A DNA stretch of 64,000 nucleotides from Desulfobulbaceae bacterium (GTDB lineage: Bacteria; Desulfobacterota; Desulfobulbia; Desulfobulbales; SURF-16), in assembly GCA_002868945.1 (NCBI GenBank), contig PKTX01000058.1, positions 1 through 64,000 on the forward strand, written 5' to 3'. The position numbers were made by a program, and so were the translations under genes. The notes beneath the pieces are model-generated. The model was not told the DNA's origin, ran no database searches, and saw nothing but the letters and a program-made list of their open reading frames with translations. Shown piece after piece: positions 26,080-35,315 of this stretch; positions within the stretch are counted from its first letter, which is position 1; every line of letters begins with the position of its first letter.

Positions 26080-26448
26080 ATGTTCTCAGATGATAAGCCA
26101 ATCTTCACAATCGGTGTTGCTGCAAAGATGCTGGAGGTTCATCCCCGCACCCTTCGCATTTACGAGAAAGAAGGTTTGATCAGGCCTATTCGGAAGGGGA
26201 AATGGCGCTATTTTACCATGGATGATATCAAGTGGGTCGAGTGTCTGCGCAGCATGATCCATGAGCAAGGCATCTCCATTGCCGCCATCAAGAAGCTGCT
26301 GCAATACACGCCGTGCTGGAATGTTGCCGAATGCTCCTTTGAAAAAAGGAAGCAGTGCACGGCCTTCATGTCCAGCGGTCTGGTGCCGCGCAAGATCGAG
26401 GTGGAACGGCCCCGCAAGATCGCCAACTCCGACGGCAAGGTTGCCTAG
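26080..26448 (+). CDS. MerR-family regulator with C-terminal cysteine motif (paralogue 2)
   Basis: The 122-residue protein has a MerR winged helix (about 8-78; GVAAKMLEVHPRTLRIYEKEGL) and the motif PCWNVAEC followed nine bases of protein sequence later by another Cys. It is homologous to the protein at 17680 along the whole N-terminal domain and at the Cys motif. It lacks the long dimerisation coiled coil of metal-responsive MerR proteins. AAGGAA precedes the ATG. Its position after an NrfD-like gene repeats the layout at 16-18 kb. Confidence 0.87.
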   Translation: MFSDDKPIFTIGVAAKMLEVHPRTLRIYEKEGLIRPIRKGKWRYFTMDDIKWVECLRSMIHEQGISIAAIKKLLQYTPCWNVAECSFEKRKQCTAFMSSGLVPRKIEVERPRKIANSDGKVA

Positions 26449-26598
26449 GGTGTTGTCTCCCCGGTGCAGAGGGCCACTGGCCTTCTGTTCCTCTTCTTGA
26501 TTTTCTTTTTCCGCAAAACAGGGGAGAGAGGTGCGTTCGTTGCCGACTCAAGCCTCCTGTCCCAGCGCCTGTAGCGCAACTCCTCTTTTATCTCCTTC

Positions 26599-26628
26599 GC
26601 CCCGAGTGTCCCCAAAAAAAATCGGGGC
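26599..26628. other. Small hairpin before the 3D-domain lipoprotein gene
   Basis: GCCCCGA...TCGGGGC arms enclose an A-rich loop. It may be a poor terminator after the MerR gene. Confidence 0.35.
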
Positions 26629-26712
26629 TCTCCCAGGTCAGACCCTTGTTACTTTGGCGGCAATGGGTAATAGTTGTCTCTGGCAAGTGCTGCCTGAAAC
26701 GAGGGGAATAAC

Positions 26713-27249
26713 GTGCGACGTCTTTTTGCTTTTTCTCAGTGGATCTGTCTCTTACTGCTTTTTTTGGCTGTTTCCGGCTGTGCCAAGCATGAGGTGCGGC
26801 TTATGGAGACCACCGGCTATTGCGGTTGCCAGGAGTGTTGTGAGTGGCAGCGGGGCAGTTGGGCCTTTCTTAAGCTCAATTTCTGGGATCGCTACATCAC
26901 CAAGGGAAAAAACAAGGGTGAGAAGTACAGCGGCCGCACTGCCAGTGGTGCGGCGCCGCAACAGGTGACGGATGGTCTCTTTTCCGTGGACAGTGTCAAA
27001 AAGCCGTGGAAGCTTCCTTTTCGCATTGTCTTGCCGTGGTTGTGGTTTTCCAGGGATGGCACCATTGCCGCGGATACCAGATACTATCCCTTTGGCACCC
27101 GTATGAAGATACCCGGTTATGGCTGGGGAGTGGTAAGTGATCGGGGCGGTGCCATCAAGGGCCCCAATCGTCTGGATCTCTATTTTGATTCCCATCAGGA
27201 GGCCCTCAGGTGGGGGCGTCGTCAGGTACAGGTCCGTATTAAACGGTAG
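26713..27249 (+). CDS. 3D-domain lipoprotein (MltA-like fold, putative peptidoglycan-associated)
   Basis: The 178-residue protein starts at GTG (GAGGGG upstream). It has a lipoprotein signal with lipobox LAVSGC (Cys22) and ends in a 3D domain (about 115-178) with the conserved aspartates in GTIAADTRYYPFGT, SDRGG and LDLYFDS. The same domain forms the catalytic core of MltA and YabE-type muralytic proteins. The short CGCQECC segment (about 36-42) is Cys-rich and unusual for the family. It is convergent with the prmA-like gene. Confidence 0.8.
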   Translation: MRRLFAFSQWICLLLLFLAVSGCAKHEVRLMETTGYCGCQECCEWQRGSWAFLKLNFWDRYITKGKNKGEKYSGRTASGAAPQQVTDGLFSVDSVKKPWKLPFRIVLPWLWFSRDGTIAADTRYYPFGTRMKIPGYGWGVVSDRGGAIKGPNRLDLYFDSHQEALRWGRRQVQVRIKR

Positions 27250-27252
27250 GGG

Positions 27253-28089
27253 TTAGCCCTGCAGAAAGACACTCTCTCTGGGGGCCACCACCCATATGCA
27301 CCACTGATCCTTGCGGGTTCGCTCCAGGAAGCGGAGCTTGTCGGCAGGAAGGGCCGCCAGCAGTGGGGGCTCCATGGACTTTAAGAAGCCGGAGAGGATG
27401 TAGAGGTTGGCCTGCCAGAAGTCCGGCCGACTGAAAAGCTCTTCCAGCAGCCCTCGGTAGAGATTGGCAACCACCAGGTCAACACCTGCGGTCCGCGGCG
27501 GCCGGTTGCGCAGATCCTGTTCTTCCACGGAGATTTTCTTCTGGACCTTGTTGTAGCGGCAGTTAGTCTCGGCCACCCGGCAGGCCAGGGGGTTATTGTC
27601 AATGGCGGTGATCCGTTTGACGCCATGTTTGGCTGCCGCGATACTGAGCAGGCCGGTACCGCATCCCAGATCGAGCATGGAGTTAATGGCAAGCTCCGGC
27701 GCCCTGACATACTTGTCCACCAGCTCCAGGCAGCAGCGGGTGGTGGGGTGAAAGCCGGAGCCGAAGACAACACTGGGGTCAAGGATAATATCGGCATCAC
27801 TCTTTTCCCAGATTGGTGCCACGCGGAATGAGCCGGCCGTGAAGCTGCCGATCTCGTGACCCACCTCCCACTCCTCATAATCAAGATCCGCCTGATAGAT
27901 CAAGGTGCAGGCATATTGCCGGCAGAGCTCTGCTACCAGGGCGTCCTTATTCCTGTGGAAAAAGAGAACAGCGGTGTTGTCCTCAATCCAGACACCGATC
28001 AGGTCCGGATCATCCAGGTTGGGGATGGTCGGCAGGTCGAGGTGGTAGACAAAGAGGCGCTGGTATCTGGTGTAGGGACTTTGCAACAT
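27253..28089 (-). CDS. prmA: Ribosomal protein L11 methyltransferase-like protein
   Basis: This 278-residue class I SAM-dependent methyltransferase has the PrmA signature DPSVVFGSGFHPTTR before the SAM-binding motif I LDLGCGTGLLS. Motif IV reads VVANLYRGLL in place of NI-colour NP motifs, close to the N-L-Y form of some PrmA relatives. PrmA trimethylates L11; the divergent N-terminal domain leaves room for another substrate. It is the last gene of a minus-strand operon (DUF748 protein, nitroreductase, this gene), four bases after the nitroreductase stop. Confidence 0.8.
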   Translation of the reverse strand: MLQSPYTRYQRLFVYHLDLPTIPNLDDPDLIGVWIEDNTAVLFFHRNKDALVAELCRQYACTLIYQADLDYEEWEVGHEIGSFTAGSFRVAPIWEKSDADIILDPSVVFGSGFHPTTRCCLELVDKYVRAPELAINSMLDLGCGTGLLSIAAAKHGVKRITAIDNNPLACRVAETNCRYNKVQKKISVEEQDLRNRPPRTAGVDLVVANLYRGLLEELFSRPDFWQANLYILSGFLKSMEPPLLAALPADKLRFLERTRKDQWCIWVVAPRESVFLQG

Positions 28090-28093
28090 CGAA

Positions 28094-28675
28094 TCAGCTC
28101 AGGGGCAGTGGCAGGAGAATGTCGGCGAGCGGGCGTTTGGGGACATAATGGTCATGGGCCGGGCCATGCCAATACCTGATGTCCTGCCGCTCTTCAGGCT
28201 CGACAATGATCACCTCTTCGGCAGGGTATCCCAGGGCAATGACAAGCTGGAGCTCAAGCCGGGCCGGCAGCTGAAGCTCTTGGCCGAGGGCGGCGGAGAT
28301 GGAGGCGATTCTGCAGCCGCCGATACCATGGGCCATGGCACCCAACAGGATATTCTGGCTGGCAATGCCCAGATCAATGTCGCCGTTCCTGCAGATATCG
28401 GTGTCCAGCAGGCAGAGGATATAGGCGGCCGGTCTTTCCCCCTGCTCAGGTCCGGGCCATTCCGGCAGGTAACCGGCCCAACCCAGGTGGGGGAAGATCT
28501 GGCGGCAGTGGTGCTTATGCCGGCATATCATATAACGCCACGGTTGCAGATTACGGGCCGACCCCGCCAGCCCGGCCAGTTCAATGAGTTCGGAGAGGAT
28601 CTCCGGGGCAATGCGTTTCTCCTCCTGGAAGCGGCGAAAGGAACGGGTGCGGCGCATGAGCTCGTTGAGCATCAC
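28094..28675 (-). CDS. Nitroreductase-family protein
   Basis: This 193-residue flavoprotein begins with RRTRSFRRF, the FMN-phosphate-binding start of the family, and continues with SARNLQPWRY and a GIGGCRIAS segment. The length is typical of a short NfsA/FRase-type member. These enzymes reduce nitro compounds, quinones or flavins with NAD(P)H; the true substrate is not evident. Its ATG overlaps the stop of the upstream DUF748 gene, indicating translational coupling. Confidence 0.85.
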   Translation of the reverse strand: MMLNELMRRTRSFRRFQEEKRIAPEILSELIELAGLAGSARNLQPWRYMICRHKHHCRQIFPHLGWAGYLPEWPGPEQGERPAAYILCLLDTDICRNGDIDLGIASQNILLGAMAHGIGGCRIASISAALGQELQLPARLELQLVIALGYPAEEVIIVEPEERQDIRYWHGPAHDHYVPKRPLADILLPLPLS

Positions 28676-31600
28676 GTCTCTCCCTTGCCTGCCGCCGGAC
28701 TGAGGCGGCCGAGAATGAAATCCGCCCGGTTGCCGGCCAGGCCGGCACCGCTTTCAGGGACCACGGTGGTCTCGGTGGAAATGACAATGCGGTGTTCATC
28801 CACTCGGTACTGTTGCGTCAAGATCTCTTTGAGACGGCGGCACCGTTGCCTGGCCAGCTCAAGGAGCTCCTCCTTGGCCACGGTAAGGGTGGCTCCATTC
28901 TCCGCAGGCGGCAAACTTGCCGGAATTTCAATTTCCTCCCTGCCGTAGGCCTCGACCAGGTCGTTGCTCAACGTTTTTTGCTGGGCCAGGCGTTTTTTCT
29001 CGGCCTCTCGTCTTTTTTGCTGGAGCAGGGCCTCTCTGTCCAGGCTGCCGGCGCTGTAGCCCTTTATGGTGACACGCAACAGCGGCCGTGCCTTGAGGAT
29101 ATCGCTGATCGCCCTGAGTCGGGCTTGGGCCTCGGCTACGGGTTCGGCGGTGCCGGCCGTAAAGAGAACGTGGTCAGGGGGCTGCTCCGTGTCGTAAAAA
29201 TCGGTGAGCATGGAAAAAGGCGAAACCGAGGCCTTGCTGATCAGGCCCCGCACTTTTTTGCCATAGGCACTGTAGAGGGTGTAGGAGGGATCGGTCATGT
29301 CGTTGGCAAGGGAAAGAGGCAGCCGGATCTCTCCTTTATTGTCGGTTACCAGGGCGATAGTGGTCGGGAAATGTTTGTTGCCCAGATCCTCGTCACCCAG
29401 GTCGAGCCGGCGGACGGTCAGCCGACTGTCCGCCTTTAGTCTGCCGGCCTGCTCCTGATAAGACATGGAGAGGTCGAAGTTGCCCTGCGCCAATCGGTAT
29501 CCCACCATGGGCTCAAGATAGGGAATGAGCGGAGTGAGTGGCTGGTGGCGTAACTCGATGTTGAGGTCGGCGCCGAAATTTTCGTCAAAGAGGTGGAGGG
29601 TGCCCGTGGTTGTCAGGCTGGCCTGCTGCCGGCCGCGGCCCGATATGTTGATATGGCAGGCCCGGCCCGGTTCATTGATCAGGTCGTCAATGGTGCCGTG
29701 CACCCCGGTCAATGCGGTAGCAAAAGGTGGCTTAAGGCGCTGGTCCCGGAAGTGGATGGTGCCCTCGGTGAGGGTTGTTTCGCGGATGGTCACATTGCTC
29801 CGGGCTTTCTCTGCCAAGGCACTGTTCTGGAAAAAGAGGGCGGCGGCAGAGGTGGTATCCTCCGTGAGGTCGATGAAAAGTTCAAACCGGTCAAGGGCGA
29901 GGCTCTCCGCCTTAAAATCAAAGGGCTGCAGGGTCAGACTGAATGGGGATGCAGAGGCTTCTTTGATCTGTAGAATTTTCTCCCGTGTTTTTTTGTTGCG
30001 CAGAAGAGTGTCGGCCAGCAAGAGCTGGCCCGACAGGCTGTAGTCGGCAAGCGACAGAGTGCCCTTGATGTCAATGGTTCCTTGCTCTACCTCGGTTTTG
30101 AGCCATGTGGCCTCGGGGAGGGTGAAGATGCCCAGGGGCAGACGCTGCGTGTCGATCTGCAGGCTGCCGGCCAGGGGTGCGATGGAGATGTTGCCGCTAA
30201 GCTGACATGAAGCCCTGCCCGGCAGGCCCAGGCTTGCCGTTATGGTGCCGAGGCCATTTTTCGAAGGCCGCAGGTCCGAGGCCCGCAGGTTTGTTATGGC
30301 GATCGGTATTTCCGATTTTTTCTGAAAGGAAAAACCGCGCAGCATGAGGACGCCGCTGTCAATGGCCAGGTCGGTAAGCAGGCCGTCATGCTCTCCGGCC
30401 GGTTGGTTGACAATCGCCTGGAAAAGAGGGGCACTGTCCGGCGACAGGTGGGTTGTGAGGCCGCGAAAGGTCAGGTTGCCCAGTCTGCAGGGGGAGGCAT
30501 CGGCAGCGGCAAAGGCCGCTTCGGCAAAGAGGCCTTGATCGATATGGAGCCACTCCTTGCCCTGCAGGGAGATATCGAGATTTGTGACACTGCCCTGGAT
30601 CTTCTGCAGGTTGAGCGTGGTGTTTTGGGGGTGCAGACCTATCTCTACCCTGGCCTCTGCCTTGTCGATGATACCGCTTTGTATGGCGATATCGTGGTCG
30701 GTGGGCAGATAGGAGTTGAGGGCCGAAACCGGCAGATTATGCAGGACCAGAAGCCCTTTAATATCCCCTCTGGCCAGGCTTACTGTTCCCTGGCTGGCAA
30801 TACGCGTTGCCCGGCTTGTCACACTGTCAAGGGCATAGCTGTGCAGGTGTTCCTTGCCGGCAAGCGGCGCAATACTGAGGTTTATGTCGTTAAAGATGGC
30901 CCCGAAACCGCCTTCCACCTTCTGGTCGATGTAGGAAAGACGACCACTTTTGATCACCAGGTTCTTGATCTTGATTGCCGATTCGGAGGAGTTGTCCTCT
31001 GCTCTCACTGTTGCCGGAAAGGAAAAGGCCCCGTCCTTGTGGCGCTGGATCTGCAGGGAGGGCTGGTCCAGGCTGAGTTTGTCAAAGATAAGACTGGATT
31101 GCAGGGGGGCAAAGCGAAAGGAGAACGAGGCACTGGCAATGGTGTTTTCCGCCTTGTCAGGACTGGAGAGCCAGAGGTCGCGGCCCACCCCGGAACCGCG
31201 TATTTCAAAATGGCTGGTCTGGTCGGCTGATACCTGGTAATCGCCGACAATCTGTAGGTCGGCCTGGCCCTTGCTGAGCAGGCCGGGCAGGGGCCGGGGC
31301 AGGTAGGCCAGATAATCGGGCAGGTGAATCTGCTCCAGGGTGAGGGTGAGGCTGGTACTTTGGCCGGCGGCGGTCTGTTCGCTGTGGCCGCCGATGGAAA
31401 CGGCACTGCCGTCGATCATGGCTGAAAATTGCGGGGAAACAGTGGCGGAGTCGTCACCATGCTCTGGAATGACAAAGCGGATCGCCTCAATCTTATGCTG
31501 GTTGCCGGAGACCTGGTCGTTAAAGTAGAGGCGGCTGTCGGTCAGGTGGATACCGCCTGATTGCAGAAAATCACCTAGCCGTGCCGGCCTGAGGCGGCTT

Positions 31601-32202
31601 GACGGCGGCACGAGGCGCTGTATCATCTGCATGACGTTGAAGCTGCCGTCGGCGTGGCGCTGGAGGTGGACAAAGAGGCTGGCCCCCCGGATCGATGCGA
31701 CGGGATAACTGCGGCCCAGCAGGGCGGCGGGCTTGAGGCATCCCTCAAGCTTACCGAAGGAAAATATCGGGTCAATGGCGTCGTCCGGCTCAGTCAGGTC
31801 CGGCCCGATTATACCGTTTTTAAGGGTAATCTGTAGGGTGTAGGGGTTGAAGCGGGCCGAGCCGATGGTCACCGGCCTGTTGAGTTCTTTACTCAGAAAG
31901 GCGGGAAGGGTGCTGGTCAGGAGATAGGGGGTCAGGAAAAAACCGGTCAGGCTGTAAAGGGTTGCCGCTACCAGCAGAAAAAGGAGGATTCTTTTCAATA
32001 TGGTGCCGGGAGGAGTGGGCAGTTGGCGGCGCTGGACAGTGCGGCTTCGGCGCAGACCTGGTTGCACGTCGTGCGCTTGGCCGCTCTTGTCTGCCGGATC
32101 AAGATGTTCCGCCAGTGGACTGGGGCCGGTGGCAGGTTTTGGCGGCGATGTTGCCTGAGAATGGTTGCCGGGTGAAGGGCCCTTGTTGGGATCAGTGGTC
32201 AT
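28672..32202 (-). CDS. Large AsmA-like/DUF748 envelope protein
   Basis: The protein has about 1176 residues. A Pro-rich cytoplasmic N-terminus is followed by one membrane segment (about 70-95, ILLFLLVAATLYSLTGFFLTPYLL) and a long periplasmic beta-rich region (NRPVTIGSARFNPYTLQITLKN near its start) typical of AsmA-like proteins in the DUF748 group. Such proteins are thought to act in lipid or outer membrane homeostasis. The C-terminal 150 residues are helical and basic. The ATG at 32202 is chosen over an upstream in-frame ATG at 32406, which would run through repeat DNA; the ribosome binding site is weak. Confidence 0.8.
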   Translation of the reverse strand: MTTDPNKGPSPGNHSQATSPPKPATGPSPLAEHLDPADKSGQAHDVQPGLRRSRTVQRRQLPTPPGTILKRILLFLLVAATLYSLTGFFLTPYLLTSTLPAFLSKELNRPVTIGSARFNPYTLQITLKNGIIGPDLTEPDDAIDPIFSFGKLEGCLKPAALLGRSYPVASIRGASLFVHLQRHADGSFNVMQMIQRLVPPSSRLRPARLGDFLQSGGIHLTDSRLYFNDQVSGNQHKIEAIRFVIPEHGDDSATVSPQFSAMIDGSAVSIGGHSEQTAAGQSTSLTLTLEQIHLPDYLAYLPRPLPGLLSKGQADLQIVGDYQVSADQTSHFEIRGSGVGRDLWLSSPDKAENTIASASFSFRFAPLQSSLIFDKLSLDQPSLQIQRHKDGAFSFPATVRAEDNSSESAIKIKNLVIKSGRLSYIDQKVEGGFGAIFNDINLSIAPLAGKEHLHSYALDSVTSRATRIASQGTVSLARGDIKGLLVLHNLPVSALNSYLPTDHDIAIQSGIIDKAEARVEIGLHPQNTTLNLQKIQGSVTNLDISLQGKEWLHIDQGLFAEAAFAAADASPCRLGNLTFRGLTTHLSPDSAPLFQAIVNQPAGEHDGLLTDLAIDSGVLMLRGFSFQKKSEIPIAITNLRASDLRPSKNGLGTITASLGLPGRASCQLSGNISIAPLAGSLQIDTQRLPLGIFTLPEATWLKTEVEQGTIDIKGTLSLADYSLSGQLLLADTLLRNKKTREKILQIKEASASPFSLTLQPFDFKAESLALDRFELFIDLTEDTTSAAALFFQNSALAEKARSNVTIRETTLTEGTIHFRDQRLKPPFATALTGVHGTIDDLINEPGRACHINISGRGRQQASLTTTGTLHLFDENFGADLNIELRHQPLTPLIPYLEPMVGYRLAQGNFDLSMSYQEQAGRLKADSRLTVRRLDLGDEDLGNKHFPTTIALVTDNKGEIRLPLSLANDMTDPSYTLYSAYGKKVRGLISKASVSPFSMLTDFYDTEQPPDHVLFTAGTAEPVAEAQARLRAISDILKARPLLRVTIKGYSAGSLDREALLQQKRREAEKKRLAQQKTLSNDLVEAYGREEIEIPASLPPAENGATLTVAKEELLELARQRCRRLKEILTQQYRVDEHRIVISTETTVVPESGAGLAGNRADFILGRLSPAAGKGET

Positions 32203-32266
32203 GGCTGAATAGGAGTCTCTACGCCTTGCCGGGCGACTCAAAACAGGAGTGTACCTTGTTCCTGTT

Positions 32267-32290
32267 GGGTATCTTTTATTCAAGATACCC
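32267..32290. repeat. Family 2 palindrome, minimal copy
   Basis: GGGTATCTT-TTATTC-AAGATACCC consists only of the family 2 end sequence and its inverse, with no interior. It lies 65 bases upstream of the DUF748 gene start, where a promoter would be expected. Confidence 0.6.
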
Positions 32291-32363
32291 TGTTGTTTAC
32301 AAAAAAATAAAAGGTGCATCCGGTGGGCTGTGTGCCGGTTGCTGACCGGAGGCAACTGAACTC

Positions 32364-32522
32364 CTCTCTGTCCGTAAATGCCTCGTGCGGAGCTTGACAG
32401 GCTCACTTACCTTGCCGAGTTCTGCCTGGTGTTCCCAAAAATGCACGGCATATCGGATGGATGCCTCTGTTTATTTTTCACACAGGTGATCTTGAACGAA
32501 GCGACCTCTGGCCGGACAGAGA
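32364..32522. mobile_element. MITE-like element, family 1 (diverged copy 4)
   Basis: The left end TCTGTCCGTAAATGCCTC and right end GGCCGGACAGAGA, plus the interior TTATTTTTCACAC...TGATCTTGAACGAA, match the copy at 15753 read in the opposite orientation. It occupies the space between divergent genes (DUF748 and plsC). Confidence 0.5.
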
Positions 32523-32686
32523 GGAACCATGGTCCGGAGGGACAATGCCGGGAAAAAGGACTCGTTACAAAGTAGACTCTATGCTAATCTGTCCGGGACG
32601 TGAAAGCAACCGGATAAATCCTTTTGCGTCCCTTATCCTGTACGGAAAAAGATTGTTTTCGTATCCGAAAAAAGGTGGTTCAAAAT

Positions 32687-33421
32687 ATGGCGCTCTTTTC
32701 TTACCTGCGGGGTTTTCTGGCGGTTGTTTTTGCCGTCCTTATCACCCCTTTTTCCAGTCTGCAGGCCCTGCTTTATCTTTTGGTCCTGCGGACCAGTGAA
32801 CAGACTGCCCAGGTGGCACCGCGCACCTGGGCCCGCCTGATTCTGGCTGTCAGTGGCGTCAAGGTGCGGGTGGAGGGCATGGAAAAGCTGGAGTCGGGTA
32901 AATCCTATATCTTTGCCGCCAACCATCAAAGCCAGTTTGACATATTCTGCCTGCAGGGGTCTTTTGAATGGGACTTTCGTTGGCTGGCCAAAAAGGAACT
33001 CTTCAGGATTCCCATTTTCGGTCCGGCCTTGCGGCGCAGCGGCAATATTCCGATTGATCGCAGCAGCGGCCGTAAGTCCATGGTCAGTTTGAACGAGGCG
33101 GCCCAGCGTATTAAGGGAGGATGCTCGGTGGTTATTTTTCCGGAAGGGACCCGTTCTGTTGACGGGAACTTGCTCGATTTTAAGGCCGGCGGCATGATGA
33201 TCGCCATCAAGGCCGGTGTGGGGGTGGTTCCCATGGCCATCTGCGGTACCCGTCATATTCTGCCGAAAGGGAAAATTCTGCCCCGGGCCGGGGAGGTGGT
33301 GATTCGCCTCGGTGATCCTTTGGATGTCAGCGGTTACAGCCTGAAAGAAAAACAGAAGCTGGCCGATGATCTGCGTTGGCAGGTGGCGGAGCTTTTAGGG
33401 CAGGAGGGCTGCCCCTCATGA
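32687..33421 (+). CDS. plsC: 1-acyl-sn-glycerol-3-phosphate acyltransferase
   Basis: This 244-residue protein has one N-terminal membrane segment (about 10-34) and the acyltransferase motifs NHQSQFD (HX4D), the GNIPIDR block II and FPEGTRS. It transfers an acyl chain to lysophosphatidic acid to form phosphatidic acid. The ATG at 32687 with AAGGTGG upstream gives the usual length. It overlaps the convergent LD-carboxypeptidase by six bases at its 3' end. Confidence 0.92.
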   Translation: MALFSYLRGFLAVVFAVLITPFSSLQALLYLLVLRTSEQTAQVAPRTWARLILAVSGVKVRVEGMEKLESGKSYIFAANHQSQFDIFCLQGSFEWDFRWLAKKELFRIPIFGPALRRSGNIPIDRSSGRKSMVSLNEAAQRIKGGCSVVIFPEGTRSVDGNLLDFKAGGMMIAIKAGVGVVPMAICGTRHILPKGKILPRAGEVVIRLGDPLDVSGYSLKEKQKLADDLRWQVAELLGQEGCPS

Positions 33422-34333
33422 TCGGTGACAGGGGGTTGTCCAGCGCAGCGTGGCTTTCTTGGAATCCATTACCACGCCGGCGCCAATGGCCAGGGTGATG
33501 TTGCGGCTGCCGTGCCCCACCGGGAAGTTGCCCCAGATGGGGAAGTCATAATCGGCGGCAAGCTCGGCAAGGCGTTGCCATATTTCCTCCTGGGCGCCAC
33601 ACTGGCTGAAGCTTCCCAGGATCAATCCGGCCAGGTGCCGGAATGCGCCGGCCAGGCAGAGCTGGCTGAGCAGCCGGTCAATGCGGTAGGGGGCCTCGCC
33701 CACGTCTTCGAGAAAGAGGATTTTGCCGGCCCACTGCAGCTCAAACGGCGTGCTCAGCAGGTGGGTGAGGGTGGTCAGATTGCCGCCCACCAGTATCCCC
33801 TCGGCCCGGCCGGCGCGGATCACCTCAAGCCCGCCAGGGCGGAGGTCGGGCGGCACGGCCTGGCTTAGACAGTGGACCAGGGTGGCCAGGGACTCTTTGT
33901 CGGCCCGGGCCAGGGTGGTCAGGTTGGGGCCGTGCAGGGTGATGAGGCCTGTCCGTTCGTTTACCACATTGAGCAGGCCGCTGATGTCGCTGAAACCGAT
34001 GAGCGTCTTTGGTCGTTCCCTGAGCAGGGTATAGTCGAGGTGCTCCAGGAGGCGCAGGGTGCCGTAACCGCCGCGAATGGCCATAATCGCCTTGGTTTCA
34101 GGATCGCGCCACAGGGTATGGAAAATTTCCAGTCTCTCCTGGTCAGAGCCGGCCAGGAAGGGGAGGGGCCGTTTCGGTTGCAGTGTCTTACACCGGAACC
34201 CCAAGTCGCGGAGAATGGTGGCGCCTCTGTGGAAATCCGTCTCCTGATGGGGGCCGGCAAGGGGGGCTAGGCCGATGGTGTCACCAGGGGCAAGCAGGGG
34301 CGGCAGCTCGGCTTGTTTAACGGTTGCGGTCAT
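33416..34333 (-). CDS. ldcA: LD-carboxypeptidase (S66 family, LdcA-like)
   Basis: The 305-residue protein has APGDTIGLAPLAGP at the N-terminus, the MAIRGGYGTLRLLE segment, and the nucleophile-containing GFSDISGLLNVV, followed by GNLTTL and a C-terminal GHGSRNITL segment. S66 peptidases remove the terminal D-alanine from murein tetrapeptides during cell-wall recycling. It starts 17 bases inside coaX, so both are co-transcribed. Confidence 0.9.
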   Translation of the reverse strand: MTATVKQAELPPLLAPGDTIGLAPLAGPHQETDFHRGATILRDLGFRCKTLQPKRPLPFLAGSDQERLEIFHTLWRDPETKAIMAIRGGYGTLRLLEHLDYTLLRERPKTLIGFSDISGLLNVVNERTGLITLHGPNLTTLARADKESLATLVHCLSQAVPPDLRPGGLEVIRAGRAEGILVGGNLTTLTHLLSTPFELQWAGKILFLEDVGEAPYRIDRLLSQLCLAGAFRHLAGLILGSFSQCGAQEEIWQRLAELAADYDFPIWGNFPVGHGSRNITLAIGAGVVMDSKKATLRWTTPCHRS

Positions 34334-35087
34334 AGATCAGGCGAAGGCCCTCCAGGGTCAGGTGCGGTTCAATATGGCTGATGCTGGGCGCAAATGGGGC
34401 GACAAGGGCAGCCATGCCGCCGGTGGCGATCACCATGGGCGGGCTGGGAAATTCCTGCCGCAGACGACCGGTGAGCCCCTCAATCAAACCGCCATAGCCG
34501 TAGAGCATGCCGGACTGGATTGCCTCGCCGGTATTGGTGGCAATGGCCCGTTGCGGGGCCGTGGAGATATCCACCTTGGGCAGCTTGGCTGTCTGGCTGC
34601 CCAGGGCCTCAAGGGAAATGGCCATGCCCGGGGCAATGGCACCCCCCATATATTCTCCCTGCGCCGAGACGCAGTCAAAGGTGATGGCGGTGCCGAAGTC
34701 GGCAATAATCAGGGCGTCTTGATATTTATGGAACCCGGCCAGGGTATTGATGATTCTGTCGGCACCGACCTCGGGCGGGTTGTCGGTTAACACGGTGACA
34801 CCGCAATCAAGATGGGCATCACCGACAACAAGGGTGTCTCCCTTGATATGGTGGCGACCAACTCTCCGCCAGGCACTCTGCAGGGCTGGGACCACCGAGC
34901 CGACAATCATGTCGGTGACCTGGCTGATCTTTACCTGATTCAGGGCCAACAGGCCGTGCAGGGTTATGATCAGTTCATCGGCCGTGGCATGGCGATCTGT
35001 CTTGACCCGATAATGATGGAGGAGAGTCGCCTGCCTGTAGAGCCCCAGCACGGTATGGCTGTTCCCTATATCAATGGTGAGAAGCAT
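34317..35087 (-). CDS. coaX: Type III pantothenate kinase
   Basis: This 256-residue ASKHA-fold kinase catalyses the first step of coenzyme A synthesis. It shows TIDIGNSHTVLG (phosphate 1), DNPPEVGADRIINTLA and IADFGTAITFDCV, all signatures of CoaX. The ATG at 35087 gives the standard N-terminus; a further upstream ATG at 35255 would add unrelated residues. The gene overlaps ldcA by 17 bases. Confidence 0.95.
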   Translation of the reverse strand: MLLTIDIGNSHTVLGLYRQATLLHHYRVKTDRHATADELIITLHGLLALNQVKISQVTDMIVGSVVPALQSAWRRVGRHHIKGDTLVVGDAHLDCGVTVLTDNPPEVGADRIINTLAGFHKYQDALIIADFGTAITFDCVSAQGEYMGGAIAPGMAISLEALGSQTAKLPKVDISTAPQRAIATNTGEAIQSGMLYGYGGLIEGLTGRLRQEFPSPPMVIATGGMAALVAPFAPSISHIEPHLTLEGLRLIYDRNR

Positions 35088-35315
35088 TTGTTGACGATGG
35101 TTATGTGGCTTGTTTTTTGTTGGTTGGCTGAAGATAATGGTCTGAAAAGGGTATCCAGATAGTACACCATCGCCTGGAGGCCGGCCAGTGCATTTGTTAT
35201 CTTGTCGACTGGTTCCTGGTTTCTGGCGTGGCCTATTCAACCCTGACAGGGTCAAGGTCTTGCCGACCGGGCCGCTGTCGGGGTATCATGGCCGCTACAG
35301 GCACAGACCATCTTG

